Shown here: one piece after another, positions 27,581-37,279 of the stretch
How positions within the stretch are numbered: the first letter of the stretch is position 1
How the letters are laid out: each line of letters opens with the position of its first letter
Origin: Saprospiraceae bacterium
Lineage (GTDB): Bacteria > Bacteroidota > Bacteroidia > Chitinophagales > Saprospiraceae
Assembly (NCBI GenBank): GCA_016719615.1
Contig: JADJYQ010000005.1
Location: forward strand, 650,001 to 714,000
Direction: 5' to 3'
DNA length: 64,000 nt
The notes under the pieces: model-generated
Seen by the model: only the letters and a program-made list of their open reading frames with translations
Database searches by the model: none
What the model was told of the DNA's origin: nothing
Translations under genes and position numbers: made by a program

Positions 27581-28156
27581 TCATTCCCGCAACACAATAA
27601 TTTCCCCATCCTTATCATAGCGAATGATGGTACTTGCCACACCTTCTGTCATTTCATTTTGCCTATGCCTTACGATGTAATCCACATTTTGCTTTATGCT
27701 TTCAGAGATTTCGGTAAATATGCGCGGGCTGGGCTCGTTTGATAAATTTGCAGAAGTGGAAAGAATCGGAGCATTCAAAGCTTCTATCATGATTTTGCAA
27801 AATGGATCCTGGCAAATGCGAATGGCGACGGAACCGTCTGAAGCAAGAACTTCATCGGGTAGATCTTTTGTTTTGGGAAATATCACCGTGAGCGGTCTTT
27901 GGTGGTAACTCAACAAAGTATCAATGCGAGGATGAATTCTGTGGATATACCTGTTGAGCATTTCCAGGGAAGAAACCAGGAGGATTGGAGATTTTTGTAT
28001 ATCCCGGCCTTTGATTTCATAAATTCTTGAAATTGAATTTTTAAAATGTATGGAACAACCTAATCCCCAAATGGTATCTGTAGGATAAAGAATAATCTTT
28101 CCAGTTGATAACAATTGGGCGGTTTCAATGGCTTCTTCAAAATAGCGTGGATTCAT
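27581..28156 (-). CDS. tsaC: L-threonylcarbamoyladenylate synthase (Sua5/YciO/YrdC family)
   Basis: A 191-residue protein of the short TsaC/YrdC type. The conserved entry GKIILYPTDTIWGLGCSI binds ATP and threonine; KGRDIQKSPILLVSS and RPLTVIFP follow; SVAIRICQDPFC and ILSTSANLSNEPSP are the later signature segments. The family makes threonylcarbamoyl-AMP from threonine, bicarbonate and ATP, the first step of tRNA t6A37 formation. It lacks the extra C-terminal Sua5 domain. It is divergent from the CHU_C protein gene. Confidence 0.93.
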   Translation of the reverse strand: MNPRYFEEAIETAQLLSTGKIILYPTDTIWGLGCSIHFKNSISRIYEIKGRDIQKSPILLVSSLEMLNRYIHRIHPRIDTLLSYHQRPLTVIFPKTKDLPDEVLASDGSVAIRICQDPFCKIMIEALNAPILSTSANLSNEPSPRIFTEISESIKQNVDYIVRHRQNEMTEGVASTIIRYDKDGEIIVLRE

Positions 28157-28256
28157 TCTTTATTAGGGCTCATGTATGGAATCGGAATTTTTTCAGATAA
28201 ACCTGTAAATTTACATAACCAAATAACGTTTTCATTCGTTTGCTTTTGTATATCTG

Positions 28257-30533
28257 ATGTTGAAAAAATTTATATTTTGTTTATGCGTCCTCGGACTTGG
28301 TGGCGTTTGGATGCCCCTCAAGGCCAAACATATAGTTGGTGGTGATATGTATTATGAATGCATTTTATTGGATACATCCAGAAAAACGGTCAATTTCAGG
28401 ATCACCATGAAATTATACAGGGATTGCAGCAATCCAGAAGGCGCATTATTTGACACCGATGCCAAGTTTGGCATTTATGAAAAGCTCATCGACGGTAGAT
28501 TTCGCTTTGTTAAAGATATTACAAATTTAAGGTATCAGGGGCCCATAAACAGGATCGATCCCAATGCAAGTAATCCTTGTTTGATAGTACCTCCTGGGGT
28601 CTGCGTGGAAGAAGCCAGTTATCAATTTACAACAGGAAATTTGGCACTTCTATCTACAGGATCATATTATATTTCCTACCAGCGTTGTTGTCGCAATGAA
28701 ACGATTAGTAATATACTGGATCCGGGCCTGGCTGGTGCTGCTTTAACTATTGAGATTACTGCAGAAGCACAAAGGCTTTGTAACAGCAGTCCTAAATTTA
28801 AAGGCCTACCTCCTGTAGTGATCTGTGTCAATAATCCTATCGATTACGATCATTCAGCTATTGATAATGAAGGAGATCTCATTACATATGAATTCTGTGC
28901 ACCTCTTATTGCCGGCGGTCAAGACGGTTCGGCAGGTGGAAAAAACAGTTGTTTTGGAGTTACGCCCGATCCTTCTTCCTGTTTACCGCCTTATTTGCCG
29001 GTGACGTTTAAACCACCTTTATATTCAACGATATACCCTATGGGTGGGAATCCCCTGGTTACGATTCATCCGATTACCGGCTTCATTAGTGGTAAACCTG
29101 AGGTACAAGGCCAGTTTGTGGTTGGAGTTTGTATCAAAGAATATCGAAATGGAGTCCTGCTTACGGAAACCAGACGTGATTTTCAGTTTAATGTAACTTA
29201 CTGCGAACCGAAAGTATTCGCAAGTATTCAGGCAGACTCTACCATCAACAGTGGAGAAACATTTGTGATCAATTCTTGCGGTGAGCTGGATGTAGATTTT
29301 ATCAATCGAAGCACTGACGTTCAATTCATCTCCAGCTATCAGTGGGATTTTGATATTCAGGGTTCCAAGCAATCGAGTACTTCAAGAAATGCAAGATTCA
29401 GCTTTCCGCAGTTGGGTACTTATGTTGGAAAAATGTTTGTCAATAAAGGAACTCAATGTGCGGATTCATTAAATATTAAAGTGAATGTATTTCCAGATAT
29501 CAGGGCGAATTATCAATTTCAGTTTGATACTTGTGTTGCCGGCCCCATCCAGTTTACAGACCTTTCTTATACCGGCAGCAATCTGCTTACTTCATGGAAT
29601 TGGAATTTTGCAGGCTCCGGAAATGCATTTGCACAAAATCCAGTATTCACGTTTACGACCCCCGGCCGAAAAGCAGTGATGCTGCAGGTTAGGGATGTCA
29701 ATGGTTGCCTGGCCGACACGACCATAACCATTCCTTATTATCCTGTGCCACCACTTTTAATTGTGGATCCCAACCAAACAGAGGGTTGTTCACCATTGAC
29801 CATTTGTCTTCGAAACCTTTCAGTGCCCATTGATACAAGTTATCAAATACTTTGGGACTTTGGAGACGGTACTTCGGGCAAGGGGCTGGCACCCTGCCAT
29901 CGTTATGAATCCGGAGGTATTTTTTCTGTTAAACTTCAAGTGACTTCGCCTATAGGTTGTTATACCGAAAGGACTTATAATCAATTAATTACAGTTAGGC
30001 AATCTCCTGAAGCTAAGTTTGATATCAATCCTTCCAAGATAAACGTATTTAACCCTAAAGTGAGTCTCACCGATCAATCTACTTTTTCCAGTTCCAGAAA
30101 TTGGGAAATCAACAATTCAGATAAATTCAGTCAGCTCTTTTTTCAATATACTTTCAGAGACACCGGTATACAGAAAGTACAGCTGGTTGCAAATCATATC
30201 AATGGTTGTAGCGATACCTTAATTCAATATATTGATGTGGAGCCCATTGTGACATATCATATGCCGAATGCATTCACTCCGAATGGAGATGCCAATAATG
30301 AGGAATTTATAGGAGTTGGTTATACCTACGGGATGTCGGACTTTGAATTGGTGATCTGGGATCGATGGGGTTCCAAGGTTTTTAAAACCAACGATCCAAC
30401 GCAGGGTTGGAACGGTAGGAAAGACAATGGAGGCGAGAATTTGCCAAATGGAGTATATGTTTACACCCTTCGATACAAAACACCAAGAGGACAACTCCTT
30501 GAAAGTAAAGGTTTTGCGACATTAATTCGTTAA
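28257..30533 (+). CDS. Secreted PKD-repeat protein with CHU_C (gliding-motility type) T9SS sorting domain
   Basis: A 758-residue surface protein. The signal peptide (FIFCLCVLGLGGVWMPLKA) is followed by an N-terminal region starting HIVGGDMYYECI that recurs in Bacteroidota CHU_C proteins (residues about 25-330). Three PKD-like domains follow, seen from YQWDFDIQGSK, WNWNFAGSGNAF and ILWDFGDGTSG. The CHU_C domain occupies the last 90 residues (MPNAFTPNGDANNEEF, FELVIWDRWGSKVF, NGVYVYTLRYK). This domain directs export by the type IX system in the type B manner. The binding target is not evident. Confidence 0.92.
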   Translation: MLKKFIFCLCVLGLGGVWMPLKAKHIVGGDMYYECILLDTSRKTVNFRITMKLYRDCSNPEGALFDTDAKFGIYEKLIDGRFRFVKDITNLRYQGPINRIDPNASNPCLIVPPGVCVEEASYQFTTGNLALLSTGSYYISYQRCCRNETISNILDPGLAGAALTIEITAEAQRLCNSSPKFKGLPPVVICVNNPIDYDHSAIDNEGDLITYEFCAPLIAGGQDGSAGGKNSCFGVTPDPSSCLPPYLPVTFKPPLYSTIYPMGGNPLVTIHPITGFISGKPEVQGQFVVGVCIKEYRNGVLLTETRRDFQFNVTYCEPKVFASIQADSTINSGETFVINSCGELDVDFINRSTDVQFISSYQWDFDIQGSKQSSTSRNARFSFPQLGTYVGKMFVNKGTQCADSLNIKVNVFPDIRANYQFQFDTCVAGPIQFTDLSYTGSNLLTSWNWNFAGSGNAFAQNPVFTFTTPGRKAVMLQVRDVNGCLADTTITIPYYPVPPLLIVDPNQTEGCSPLTICLRNLSVPIDTSYQILWDFGDGTSGKGLAPCHRYESGGIFSVKLQVTSPIGCYTERTYNQLITVRQSPEAKFDINPSKINVFNPKVSLTDQSTFSSSRNWEINNSDKFSQLFFQYTFRDTGIQKVQLVANHINGCSDTLIQYIDVEPIVTYHMPNAFTPNGDANNEEFIGVGYTYGMSDFELVIWDRWGSKVFKTNDPTQGWNGRKDNGGENLPNGVYVYTLRYKTPRGQLLESKGFATLIR

Positions 30534-30573
30534 TGATAGCAAAATGGCTTTCCAGATTTCAAAGTTATTTTAC

Positions 30574-30581
30574 TACCTTTG
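30574..30581 (+). promoter_or_regulatory. -7 promoter element of rplS
   Basis: TACCTTTG fits TAnnTTTG and lies 34 bases before the ATG of rplS. No exact -33 TTTG is present at 19 bases. Confidence 0.6.
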
Positions 30582-30615
30582 CGACTCTTTTTAAAGTTCG
30601 TTAAACACACAAGCC

Positions 30616-30999
30616 ATGGAACTCATTAAATACGTACAAGATCAATTGATGGACATTAGCCGGATTCCGGAATTCTCACCTGGCGATACCATCGTGGTGA
30701 GCTATAAGATCATCGAAGGAAATAAAGAACGTATCCAGGATTTCAAAGGCGACGTGATCAACATTCGTGGAGAGGGAAAAAACAAGACCTTTACGGTAAG
30801 AAAAGTTTCCAGCGGCATAGGTGTAGAAAGAATTTTCCCCATATCTTCTCCGAACATATCTGAAATTAAATTGATCAAAAAGGGTAAAGTGCGGAGAGCA
30901 AAACTCTTCTATCTCCGTGGCTTATCAGGCAAGAAAGCCCGTATCAAGGAGCGCAATTACGGTGTCAAAGAACAACCGGTTACAGAAGCTGGAGAATAA
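30616..30999 (+). CDS. rplS: 50S ribosomal protein L19
   Basis: A 127-residue protein with the bL19 core: [53 protein letters not shown] and the C-terminal [23 protein letters not shown] (each in short form). It binds at the 30S-50S interface of the ribosome. It stands alone with its own promoter, away from rpsP, rimM and trmD. Confidence 0.97.
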   Translation: MELIKYVQDQLMDISRIPEFSPGDTIVVSYKIIEGNKERIQDFKGDVINIRGEGKNKTFTVRKVSSGIGVERIFPISSPNISEIKLIKKGKVRRAKLFYLRGLSGKKARIKERNYGVKEQPVTEAGE

Positions 31000-31122
31000 T
31001 TAATATTTCAATTCTATTTTCAAAAAGGTAAATTCTTTGCCTTTGAGCTTATCTAATATAGCTTTCATATTAGCTTAATGTTTTTCTATTTGGCTTTCCG
31101 TTATTCTATTGATCATCCTTAT

Positions 31123-31595
31123 TGCCACTAAGACGCAAAGGCACAAAGGACCACAAAGTTTTTCCTCTTCGTGGTACTTCGTGTCTTCGTGCCTTTGTGG
31201 CCTCGCTTTTTCGAGAGCTTCATTTTAATCGATATTTATAAATAGTCGGTAATACTATTCATCTTTTTATTGCCACGAAGGCACTAAGGCACAAAGGACC
31301 ACAAAGTTTTTCCTCTTCGCGGTACTTCGTGTCTTCGTGCCTTTGTGGCCTCGCTTTTTCGAGAGCTTCATTTTAATCGATATTTATAAATAGTCGGTAA
31401 TACTATTCATCTTTTTATTGCCACGAAGGCGCACAGGCACTAAGGACCACTAAGTTTTTCCTCTTCGCGGTACTTCGTGTCTTCGTGCCTTTGTGGCCTC
31501 GCTTTTTCGAGAGCTTCATTTTAATCGATATTTATAAATAGTCGGTAATACTATTCATCTTTTTATTGCCACGAAGGCACTTAGGACCATGAAGG
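31123..31595. repeat. 148-bp tandem repeat cluster A (about 3.2 copies)
   Basis: TGCCACgAAGGCAC starts at 31123, 31271, 31419 and 31567, an exact 148-bp period with three full units and a short partial one. Each unit contains an imperfect 35-bp inverted repeat (GCCACGAAGGCACTAAGGC ... CTTCGTGCCTTTGTGGC) around a T-rich loop, then a conserved spacer ending in AGTCGGTAATACTATTCATC. The same unit occurs in inverse orientation at 60528-61117. No ORF crosses it. The flanking sequence to 31764 is AT-rich and without genes. Confidence 0.93.
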
Positions 31596-31764
31596 ATTAT
31601 AGATTATGGAGTCCCGACATGAAGATCTTATCCAATAAAAAGATGATAATGATGTCGGGAGGATTATTGAAATATTAGAATACGCGATTATTTTTATTGC
31701 ATCAAGAGCTTTTCGCTTTTTGCTTTTTGCTTTTCGCTTAAAGCTTTCCTCTCAGCCGCGGGTC

Positions 31765-33399
31765 TTACGGAATATTCACCAATGCCTGATGATTGACGGC
31801 TTTCACATTTTTAAAAACTCTATTGAATTCAATATTCCTTTCACTGGTATTAGCATCAAGTTGAATAATTTTACCATCCAGGTTGATCTCAATGGGCATT
31901 TCAAGTTTTGATTCAGAACAATTTAATTTATAAAAAATTCTCGTTTTCGTCCCGGAATATTCGACTCTAAGTTGCACACTTGGAATCTCAGATTTGTATA
32001 AGTAAACATTAAAAAACGGATGAAAGTCTTTGCCGGTGAATTTGTTGACAAAATTGATAAAGTCTTCTGTTTGAATGTTTTTGAATTTGTAAGTTGTGTA
32101 AAATTCTTTGATCAATTTAAACCATTGGGCGTCATTTTTTAAAGCAAAACGCAATGTTTGTAACATCCAGCTGCCTTTATAATATTGATCGCTATCTGGA
32201 AATCCACTATAATTGACATCTTTTGGGCCCACGATCGGACTGTTGTTTTTAATGAGCTTTCGTTGATGATCTAAATAGCGAAGGGCCGCTTTTTTATCAT
32301 ATAAATATTCTAAATACAAAGCCTCCATATAAGTAGTAAATCCTTCATGGATCCACATATCTGCATGGTCACTTACGGAAACTGCATTTCCAAAATATTC
32401 ATGCCCGCTTTCATGGATGATGATAAAATCAAAATTAAATTCCTCAGGAATCAAGCCACCCAGATATCCTCTTTGAAATTTGTTTCCATATGCTATGGCA
32501 CTCTGATGTTCCATTCCTAAATAGGGCGATTCGACCAAAGCAAAACCATCGTTCCAGAAAGGATACTTTTCAAAATAATGCTCATAGCTCTCCAGCATCT
32601 TATGAACCTGTTCAAAATGTGCTTTGGCTTTACTTTCATTTCCTTTGAGTACATAATAATCGAGATCCAGCCAAGTGCTGTCTTTAGATTGGTATTTGTC
32701 GGATATATGGATGTAATCGCCAATATAAAAACTGACATTGTAATTGTTGATGGGATAAGAAACTTTCCAGATCCAGGTTTTAAAGCCTTTTTCAGATGGA
32801 CTTACTGTTTCTAAATTGCCATTAGATATAGCCATTAGTTCTTCTGGTACTGTTAATCGGATTTTCATACCCTTATCGGGTTCATCTGATAAATGATCTT
32901 TATTGGGCCACCACAAACTCGCACCGGTGCCTTCACAAGCTACACCAACCCAAGGCTGTCCATTTTCATCCTTTTTCCAAACGAAACCCCCATCCCAGGG
33001 AGCGTTTTTAGCCTTGATGGGTTTGCCCTTATAATAAACCTTTATTTTTTCCTTACTTCCTTTTGAATCTGCTGTTTCAATAAATAGGGCATCAAATTCT
33101 CTATGATGTTTTAGTTCTCTACCGCCTTTGAGGACTTTTACAACTTCCATATTCTCAAACAAATCCAGCTGAAGCTTTTTGAGGTTTTCTGACGGTATAT
33201 ATTCCATTTCCAGGATTCCTTCAATTGATTGCGCGGATATATCGAATTTAATATCTAAATCATAGAAAAGGACATTGTAGGCTCTTTCCGGTCGGAGTGC
33301 TCCACGCAAACTGTCTTTTCTGGTGAAGGATTGCTGTGAATACAAATTGCCAAAAAGCTGGATGGCAAGAAAAATTGCTAAAAAGTGGATTCTCATCAT
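31765..33399 (-). CDS. M1 family metallopeptidase (aminopeptidase)
   Basis: A 544-residue secreted peptidase with a signal peptide (IHFLAIFLAIQLFGNLYSQ). The N-terminal beta domain contains the exopeptidase region around VGVACEGTGASLWWPNKDH; the zinc site is HESGH at 329-333 with the third ligand Glu352 in MWIHEGFTTY, the exact gluzincin spacing (HExxH-18-E). It is shorter than full M1 enzymes since the C-terminal helical domain is reduced. It should remove N-terminal residues from peptides in the periplasm. Its start is 4 bases from the stop of the SDR gene, so the two are co-transcribed. Confidence 0.92.
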   Translation of the reverse strand: MMRIHFLAIFLAIQLFGNLYSQQSFTRKDSLRGALRPERAYNVLFYDLDIKFDISAQSIEGILEMEYIPSENLKKLQLDLFENMEVVKVLKGGRELKHHREFDALFIETADSKGSKEKIKVYYKGKPIKAKNAPWDGGFVWKKDENGQPWVGVACEGTGASLWWPNKDHLSDEPDKGMKIRLTVPEELMAISNGNLETVSPSEKGFKTWIWKVSYPINNYNVSFYIGDYIHISDKYQSKDSTWLDLDYYVLKGNESKAKAHFEQVHKMLESYEHYFEKYPFWNDGFALVESPYLGMEHQSAIAYGNKFQRGYLGGLIPEEFNFDFIIIHESGHEYFGNAVSVSDHADMWIHEGFTTYMEALYLEYLYDKKAALRYLDHQRKLIKNNSPIVGPKDVNYSGFPDSDQYYKGSWMLQTLRFALKNDAQWFKLIKEFYTTYKFKNIQTEDFINFVNKFTGKDFHPFFNVYLYKSEIPSVQLRVEYSGTKTRIFYKLNCSESKLEMPIEINLDGKIIQLDANTSERNIEFNRVFKNVKAVNHQALVNIP

Positions 33400-33403
33400 G
33401 AAT

Positions 33404-34299
33404 TTAAAATGGCCGTATGTGTTTAGTGGATTGTTTCAATTTTTGATAGATCAATCGATCGACAAAGTTAACAGGCAATAATTTAGTCAGTAGCCGAAAA
33501 AGAAATTTCTTTTGATGGATCAGGTAACTTGTTTTCGGATGAGTTGCTAACAGAGCGTGCAATATGGCCTGATCAATGGCTTTTACCGGGATGGATTCTG
33601 ATTCCATTTTGAGAATAGTTTCATTGGCATGCCTGAGGTAAGGCTCAAATAGATTCGTCTGGTATTTTGTGCCATATCCAGCTGTTTTCTCCAAATGCCG
33701 GTTTTTAAACTCCCGGGATTCAACTTTATGACGTGAATTCCCAATAAATTCAGTTCGCGCCGAAGGCTGTCACTCAATCCTTCCAGCGCAAATTTAGACC
33801 CGGCATATGCACCCAGAAAAGGAGATGCAAATAAACCGCTTACAGAACTCATATTGATGATCCTAGATCCTTTACCATGAGTTAGAAGTGAATCCAAACA
33901 CAATTGAATCAATTTTAAAGGTCCAAAGACATTGATTTGGAAAACGTATTTAAATTTATCTATGGGGATGTATGCCAGTGGGCCGGGCTCCACCATACCT
34001 GCATTATTAATCAATGCAAACAAGCCGTCTCGTCCGATAAATTCCCTTATTGGCTTGTATGCATTTTCAATGTCCTCATCAGAATCGATATGCATTTCGA
34101 ATACGCGGATACCGGGATGTTGCGAAATTTCAGCTGGTGCTTTGTCGAAATCGCGCAAGGTTCCTATCACCCTGAATCCGTGGTCTGCCAACAACAATGC
34201 AAGATGGTAACCGATGCCTGAATTAATACCTGTGATCAATACTTTTTTCAAAACTCCATTTTGAATCTGTAAAGCTAAGCAATAGAGATTACAGCGCAA
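33404..34299 (-). pseudogene. Short-chain dehydrogenase/reductase, interrupted by a -1 frameshift
   Basis: The first part (34299 or more likely a TTG at 34251, to about 33692) contains the NAD(P) motif ITGINSGIG, the NNAG strand, and the active-site Ser (NMSSVSG) and YAGSK. After KTGIW the frame goes out of register and stops at 33583. The frame one base away continues with EKTAGYGTKYQTNLFEPYL and ends in a typical SDR C-terminus at 33404. One added base in the CC at 33691-33692 (GG to GGG on the coding strand) restores the enzyme, about 285 residues. Both halves are intact, so a sequencing error is likely. The substrate is unknown; it is co-transcribed with the M1 peptidase. Confidence 0.85.
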
Positions 34300-34316
34300 A
34301 AATGCCCTTAATACCT

Positions 34317-34324
34317 TATTTTTG
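34317..34324 (+). promoter_or_regulatory. Possible -7 element of the lipocalin-like lipoprotein gene
   Basis: TATTTTTG fits TAnnTTTG but ends only 12 bases before the ATG at 34337, so transcription would start almost at the gene. No -33 element is seen. Confidence 0.3.
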
Positions 34325-34336
34325 CCTTCTTATAAC

Positions 34337-34690
34337 ATGAAAAGATTATTATACTTCATCGGGTTTATTGGAATTTTGGCAGCCTGTAAGGATGAAAACC
34401 AAATTGATCCTGAGTTTCTTACCGGGAAATGGATTGTTCAGCAAGCCTTTCGAAATGAAAAGTTAACCAATACTTTAGAAGGGGCTTTCTTCTTTTTCGA
34501 TGGTTCGATTATGACTTCCAATTTTTTAGGTGTTGAACAACAGGCCCATTATGTGCTTAAAAAAAATGATCTACAACTCACAAAAGGATTGGATTATACG
34601 TTTCATTTAAAAAAGCAAGGAGATCATCAACTCGAACTAAAAGTTGAAATTCAGAAAACACTCTTTGTATTTAAGTTGAAGAAAGAATGA
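34337..34690 (+). CDS. Small lipoprotein, lipocalin-like
   Basis: From the ATG at 34337 the product is 117 residues. The signal peptide ends in the lipobox GILAAC (lipidated Cys at about residue 16), followed by a small beta-rich domain: FLTGKWIVQQAFRNEKL, GAFFFFDGSIMTSNFLG, HYVLKKNDLQLT and LKVEIQKTLFVFKLKKE. The G-x-W at the start and the antiparallel strand pattern are those of lipocalin-like lipoproteins. No ligand is known. Its stop overlaps the start of the GWxTD gene by 4 bases, so the two are translated together. Confidence 0.75.
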   Translation: MKRLLYFIGFIGILAACKDENQIDPEFLTGKWIVQQAFRNEKLTNTLEGAFFFFDGSIMTSNFLGVEQQAHYVLKKNDLQLTKGLDYTFHLKKQGDHQLELKVEIQKTLFVFKLKKE

Positions 34691-36141
34691 ATTGGAAATG
34701 TAGTTGGATAATCGCATGCTATCTAATCTTCAGTTTCAGCAATTTATTTGCGCAGGAAGCCTTTGTTCAGGGTTCCAATTTTTTTGCCGCCGGTCACACG
34801 CCTTATTTGGATTTGCGCATTTACATCAGTGACAAAAAGTGGAGTAAAAGCTACACTGCAGATAGCTTGATGAGTATGTCTGTCGAATTGACGCTCATCT
34901 TAAAAAGAGCAGACGAGATTATCAAAGCCAACAAACTTCAACTACAGACACCTCTCTCTAAATCAGCATTGCCATTTTTTCATTCAGAAAAATGGGAAAT
35001 TCCGCCCGGCAAATATACTCTGGAAACAAATTTAAAAGATGTCAATAACCCTGCAATTGAACTTGGTTTGATCGATTCTATTGAGGTTTTGGATAAAAAG
35101 AGTCATTGGGCTTTGTCGGATATTCAGTTTTTACAGTATGCCAAATCATCTTCAGACAGCAGCCACCAATTGTATAAAAATGGAATTTACGGCGAGCCTT
35201 TGCCATACCAGACTTACCTTGCTCATCAACACATACTGTATGCCTATGTGGAAAGTTATGTAGATCAGGATCCGGAGGCGCCCTATTTTATGAAATTTAA
35301 TATTATTAAGAAAGATTCCTTCAATCGATATGTGACGGTTAGAGAATGGTATAAAAAAAGGAAATCGGTCAGTATAGAACCTCATTTTATTCAACAGGAT
35401 ATCAGTGAACTAACAAGTGGTAGTTATGTCTTGAAGGTAGAGTTGATGAATGCTGATAAAACGGTACTAGATGTCAGACAAAGTAATTTTATTCGTGAAA
35501 ATCCATTTTGGGACAGAATCCACTATTTGTTTACAAGCAGGAAAGATGACAAATTATTTTTTGATACGATTCAGATGGAGCTGGTTGATTATGGTGTGCG
35601 GGCTGTCCATCCATTGATCTCTGGAGTAGATGTTTCTACTTTGAATCAACTTCTCAAAGAGAAGAAAGAGGAAGAAAAAAGAATGTTTTTGTTTACTTAT
35701 TTTACCGAACGCGCGGATACGGCTCGTTTTGCATTTATAAATTATTTGAAACTCGCCCGGTTTTTGGATGAGGAATTTAAATCTGGATTTGGTTATGGAT
35801 TTGAAACCGACAGGGGGATCATGTATTTGCGTTATGGTAAGCCGGATGAAATCATAAAAGAAGATAAAGACAACGGCGCATTCCCCTATGAAATATGGAA
35901 GTATCATAAAGTTGCAAAAGGCGGACAAACCAATGTCAAATTTTTATTCTACAATCCCGATCTGGCAGGAAGTGATTTTCGACTTTTACATTCGACGGCA
36001 ATAGGCGAGCGATTCAATCGAAAATGGGAAATTGAATTGTACAAAAATGCTCCAAATGAAGTCAAAGGGGATAATTTTTTTGATGCAGCTGAAATGCAAT
36101 CAAACATTAATCGCCGAGCCAGAGAGTATTTTGAAAATTGA
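34687..36141 (+). CDS. GWxTD domain-containing secreted protein
   Basis: A 484-residue protein with signal peptide (IIACYLIFSFSNLFAQ). The first 250 residues are beta-rich (YLDLRIYISDKKWSK, KSVSIEPHFIQQDI), and the C-terminal 150 residues form the GWxTD domain, with YFTERADTARFAFINYLKLA, FETDRGIMYLRYGKPDEI and PYEIWKYHK. The namesake segment here reads GFETDRG, so the Trp is replaced. GWxTD proteins are widespread in Bacteroidota and of unknown function. The gene overlaps the lipoprotein gene upstream by 4 bases. Confidence 0.85.
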   Translation: MNWKCSWIIACYLIFSFSNLFAQEAFVQGSNFFAAGHTPYLDLRIYISDKKWSKSYTADSLMSMSVELTLILKRADEIIKANKLQLQTPLSKSALPFFHSEKWEIPPGKYTLETNLKDVNNPAIELGLIDSIEVLDKKSHWALSDIQFLQYAKSSSDSSHQLYKNGIYGEPLPYQTYLAHQHILYAYVESYVDQDPEAPYFMKFNIIKKDSFNRYVTVREWYKKRKSVSIEPHFIQQDISELTSGSYVLKVELMNADKTVLDVRQSNFIRENPFWDRIHYLFTSRKDDKLFFDTIQMELVDYGVRAVHPLISGVDVSTLNQLLKEKKEEEKRMFLFTYFTERADTARFAFINYLKLARFLDEEFKSGFGYGFETDRGIMYLRYGKPDEIIKEDKDNGAFPYEIWKYHKVAKGGQTNVKFLFYNPDLAGSDFRLLHSTAIGERFNRKWEIELYKNAPNEVKGDNFFDAAEMQSNINRRAREYFEN

Positions 36142-36356
36142 AAGTTAGTCACTTTGGAGATCCGAAGATTTATATTTTTTATGAGCAAACTTCGCACGCC
36201 TAATAAAATACTTTCTGAAGGAAATTAGGAGCTTTTCTGAAACCGACCACCAAAAAAAAAGCAATGGACCAACAAATCAACATAGCGCTCAGCCAAGTAA
36301 ATATATTTGTTTTGAAATCCGGACTGATCGTTATGTCCAAAGAAAGCCTATTGTCC

Positions 36357-36364
36357 TATCTTTG
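36357..36364 (+). promoter_or_regulatory. -7 promoter element of folD
   Basis: TATCTTTG matches TAnnTTTG and lies 31 bases before the ATG of folD. The remaining 254-bp gap upstream shows nothing else of note. Confidence 0.6.
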
Positions 36365-36395
36365 CCTCTTATTTTTCATTCAACAGTAAAAATAT

Positions 36396-37271
36396 ATGAT
36401 AGTATTAGACGGTAACAAATTATCTGCTTTAATCCGTAAGGAGATTCAGGATAAGGTACGTTTGTTTTGTCAAAATGATGTTCGTCCACCACATTTAGCT
36501 GCTGTTTTGTTGGGTGATAATCCAGCAAGTCAGGCATATGTGCGCAATAAAATCAAAGCCTGCGATGAAGTGGGTTATGCATCGACGCTTATCAAAAAAC
36601 CAGCGACGACCAGTCAGGAAGAATTGTTGTATGTCATTAAATCTTTAAACGAGGACCCGGATATTGATGGATATATCGTTCAACTTCCATTGCCGCGCCA
36701 TATAGATGAACATGCTGTTAATCTGGCCATTGATCCCGCAAAAGATGTTGACGGTTTTCATCCTTACAATTTTGGAAAAATGGCCTTGGGTTTGCCTTCT
36801 TTCTTGCCCGCCACTCCAATGGGAATCATGATGATGCTCGATCGATACCAGATTGAAACAGAAGGTAAACATTGTCTGGTCTTAGGCCGAAGTAACATAG
36901 TAGGGACGCCAATTGCTTTAATGATGTCTAAAAAATCAAAACCGGGAAATGCCACCGTAACGATTGCACATAGTAAGACAGATCATTTGGCCTACTTTTG
37001 CAGACAAGCGGATATCATCATTGCAGCTTTGGGAATCCCATTATTTTTGAAAGCAGATATGGTAAAGGATGGAGTTGTAGTGATCGATGTGGGTATTAAT
37101 CGAATGGAAGATGCTTCCAGCTCCAAAGGTTATAGACTGGTGGGGGATGTCGATTTTGAAGCCGTTTCACGTAAAGCAGCAGCGATATCTCCAGTGCCGG
37201 GAGGCGTTGGCCCAATGACGATAACCGCACTGGTTGAAAATACGTGGAAAGCTTTTTCTAAGAAAGTTTGA
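36396..37271 (+). CDS. folD: Methylenetetrahydrofolate dehydrogenase / methenyltetrahydrofolate cyclohydrolase
   Basis: A 291-residue bifunctional enzyme. Signature 1 (PASQAYVRNKIKACDEVGY, with the catalytic Lys) and signature 2 (PGGVGPMTITALVENT) are intact. DPDIDGYIVQLPLP, KDVDGFHPYNFGKM, PATPMGIMMML and the nucleotide-binding GRSNIVGTPIALMM are all present. It interconverts 5,10-methylene-THF and 10-formyl-THF using NADP+ and supplies one-carbon units for purine and formyl-Met synthesis. It overlaps or directly abuts prmA. Confidence 0.96.
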   Translation: MIVLDGNKLSALIRKEIQDKVRLFCQNDVRPPHLAAVLLGDNPASQAYVRNKIKACDEVGYASTLIKKPATTSQEELLYVIKSLNEDPDIDGYIVQLPLPRHIDEHAVNLAIDPAKDVDGFHPYNFGKMALGLPSFLPATPMGIMMMLDRYQIETEGKHCLVLGRSNIVGTPIALMMSKKSKPGNATVTIAHSKTDHLAYFCRQADIIIAALGIPLFLKADMVKDGVVVIDVGINRMEDASSSKGYRLVGDVDFEAVSRKAAAISPVPGGVGPMTITALVENTWKAFSKKV

Positions 37272-37279
37272 GAATAGAA

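Noticed and set aside
31123..31595. 148-bp repeats as a CRISPR array or tandem tRNA-like genes
   Set aside because: The whole 148-bp unit is repeated, including the part that would be spacer, and no tRNA fold is present.
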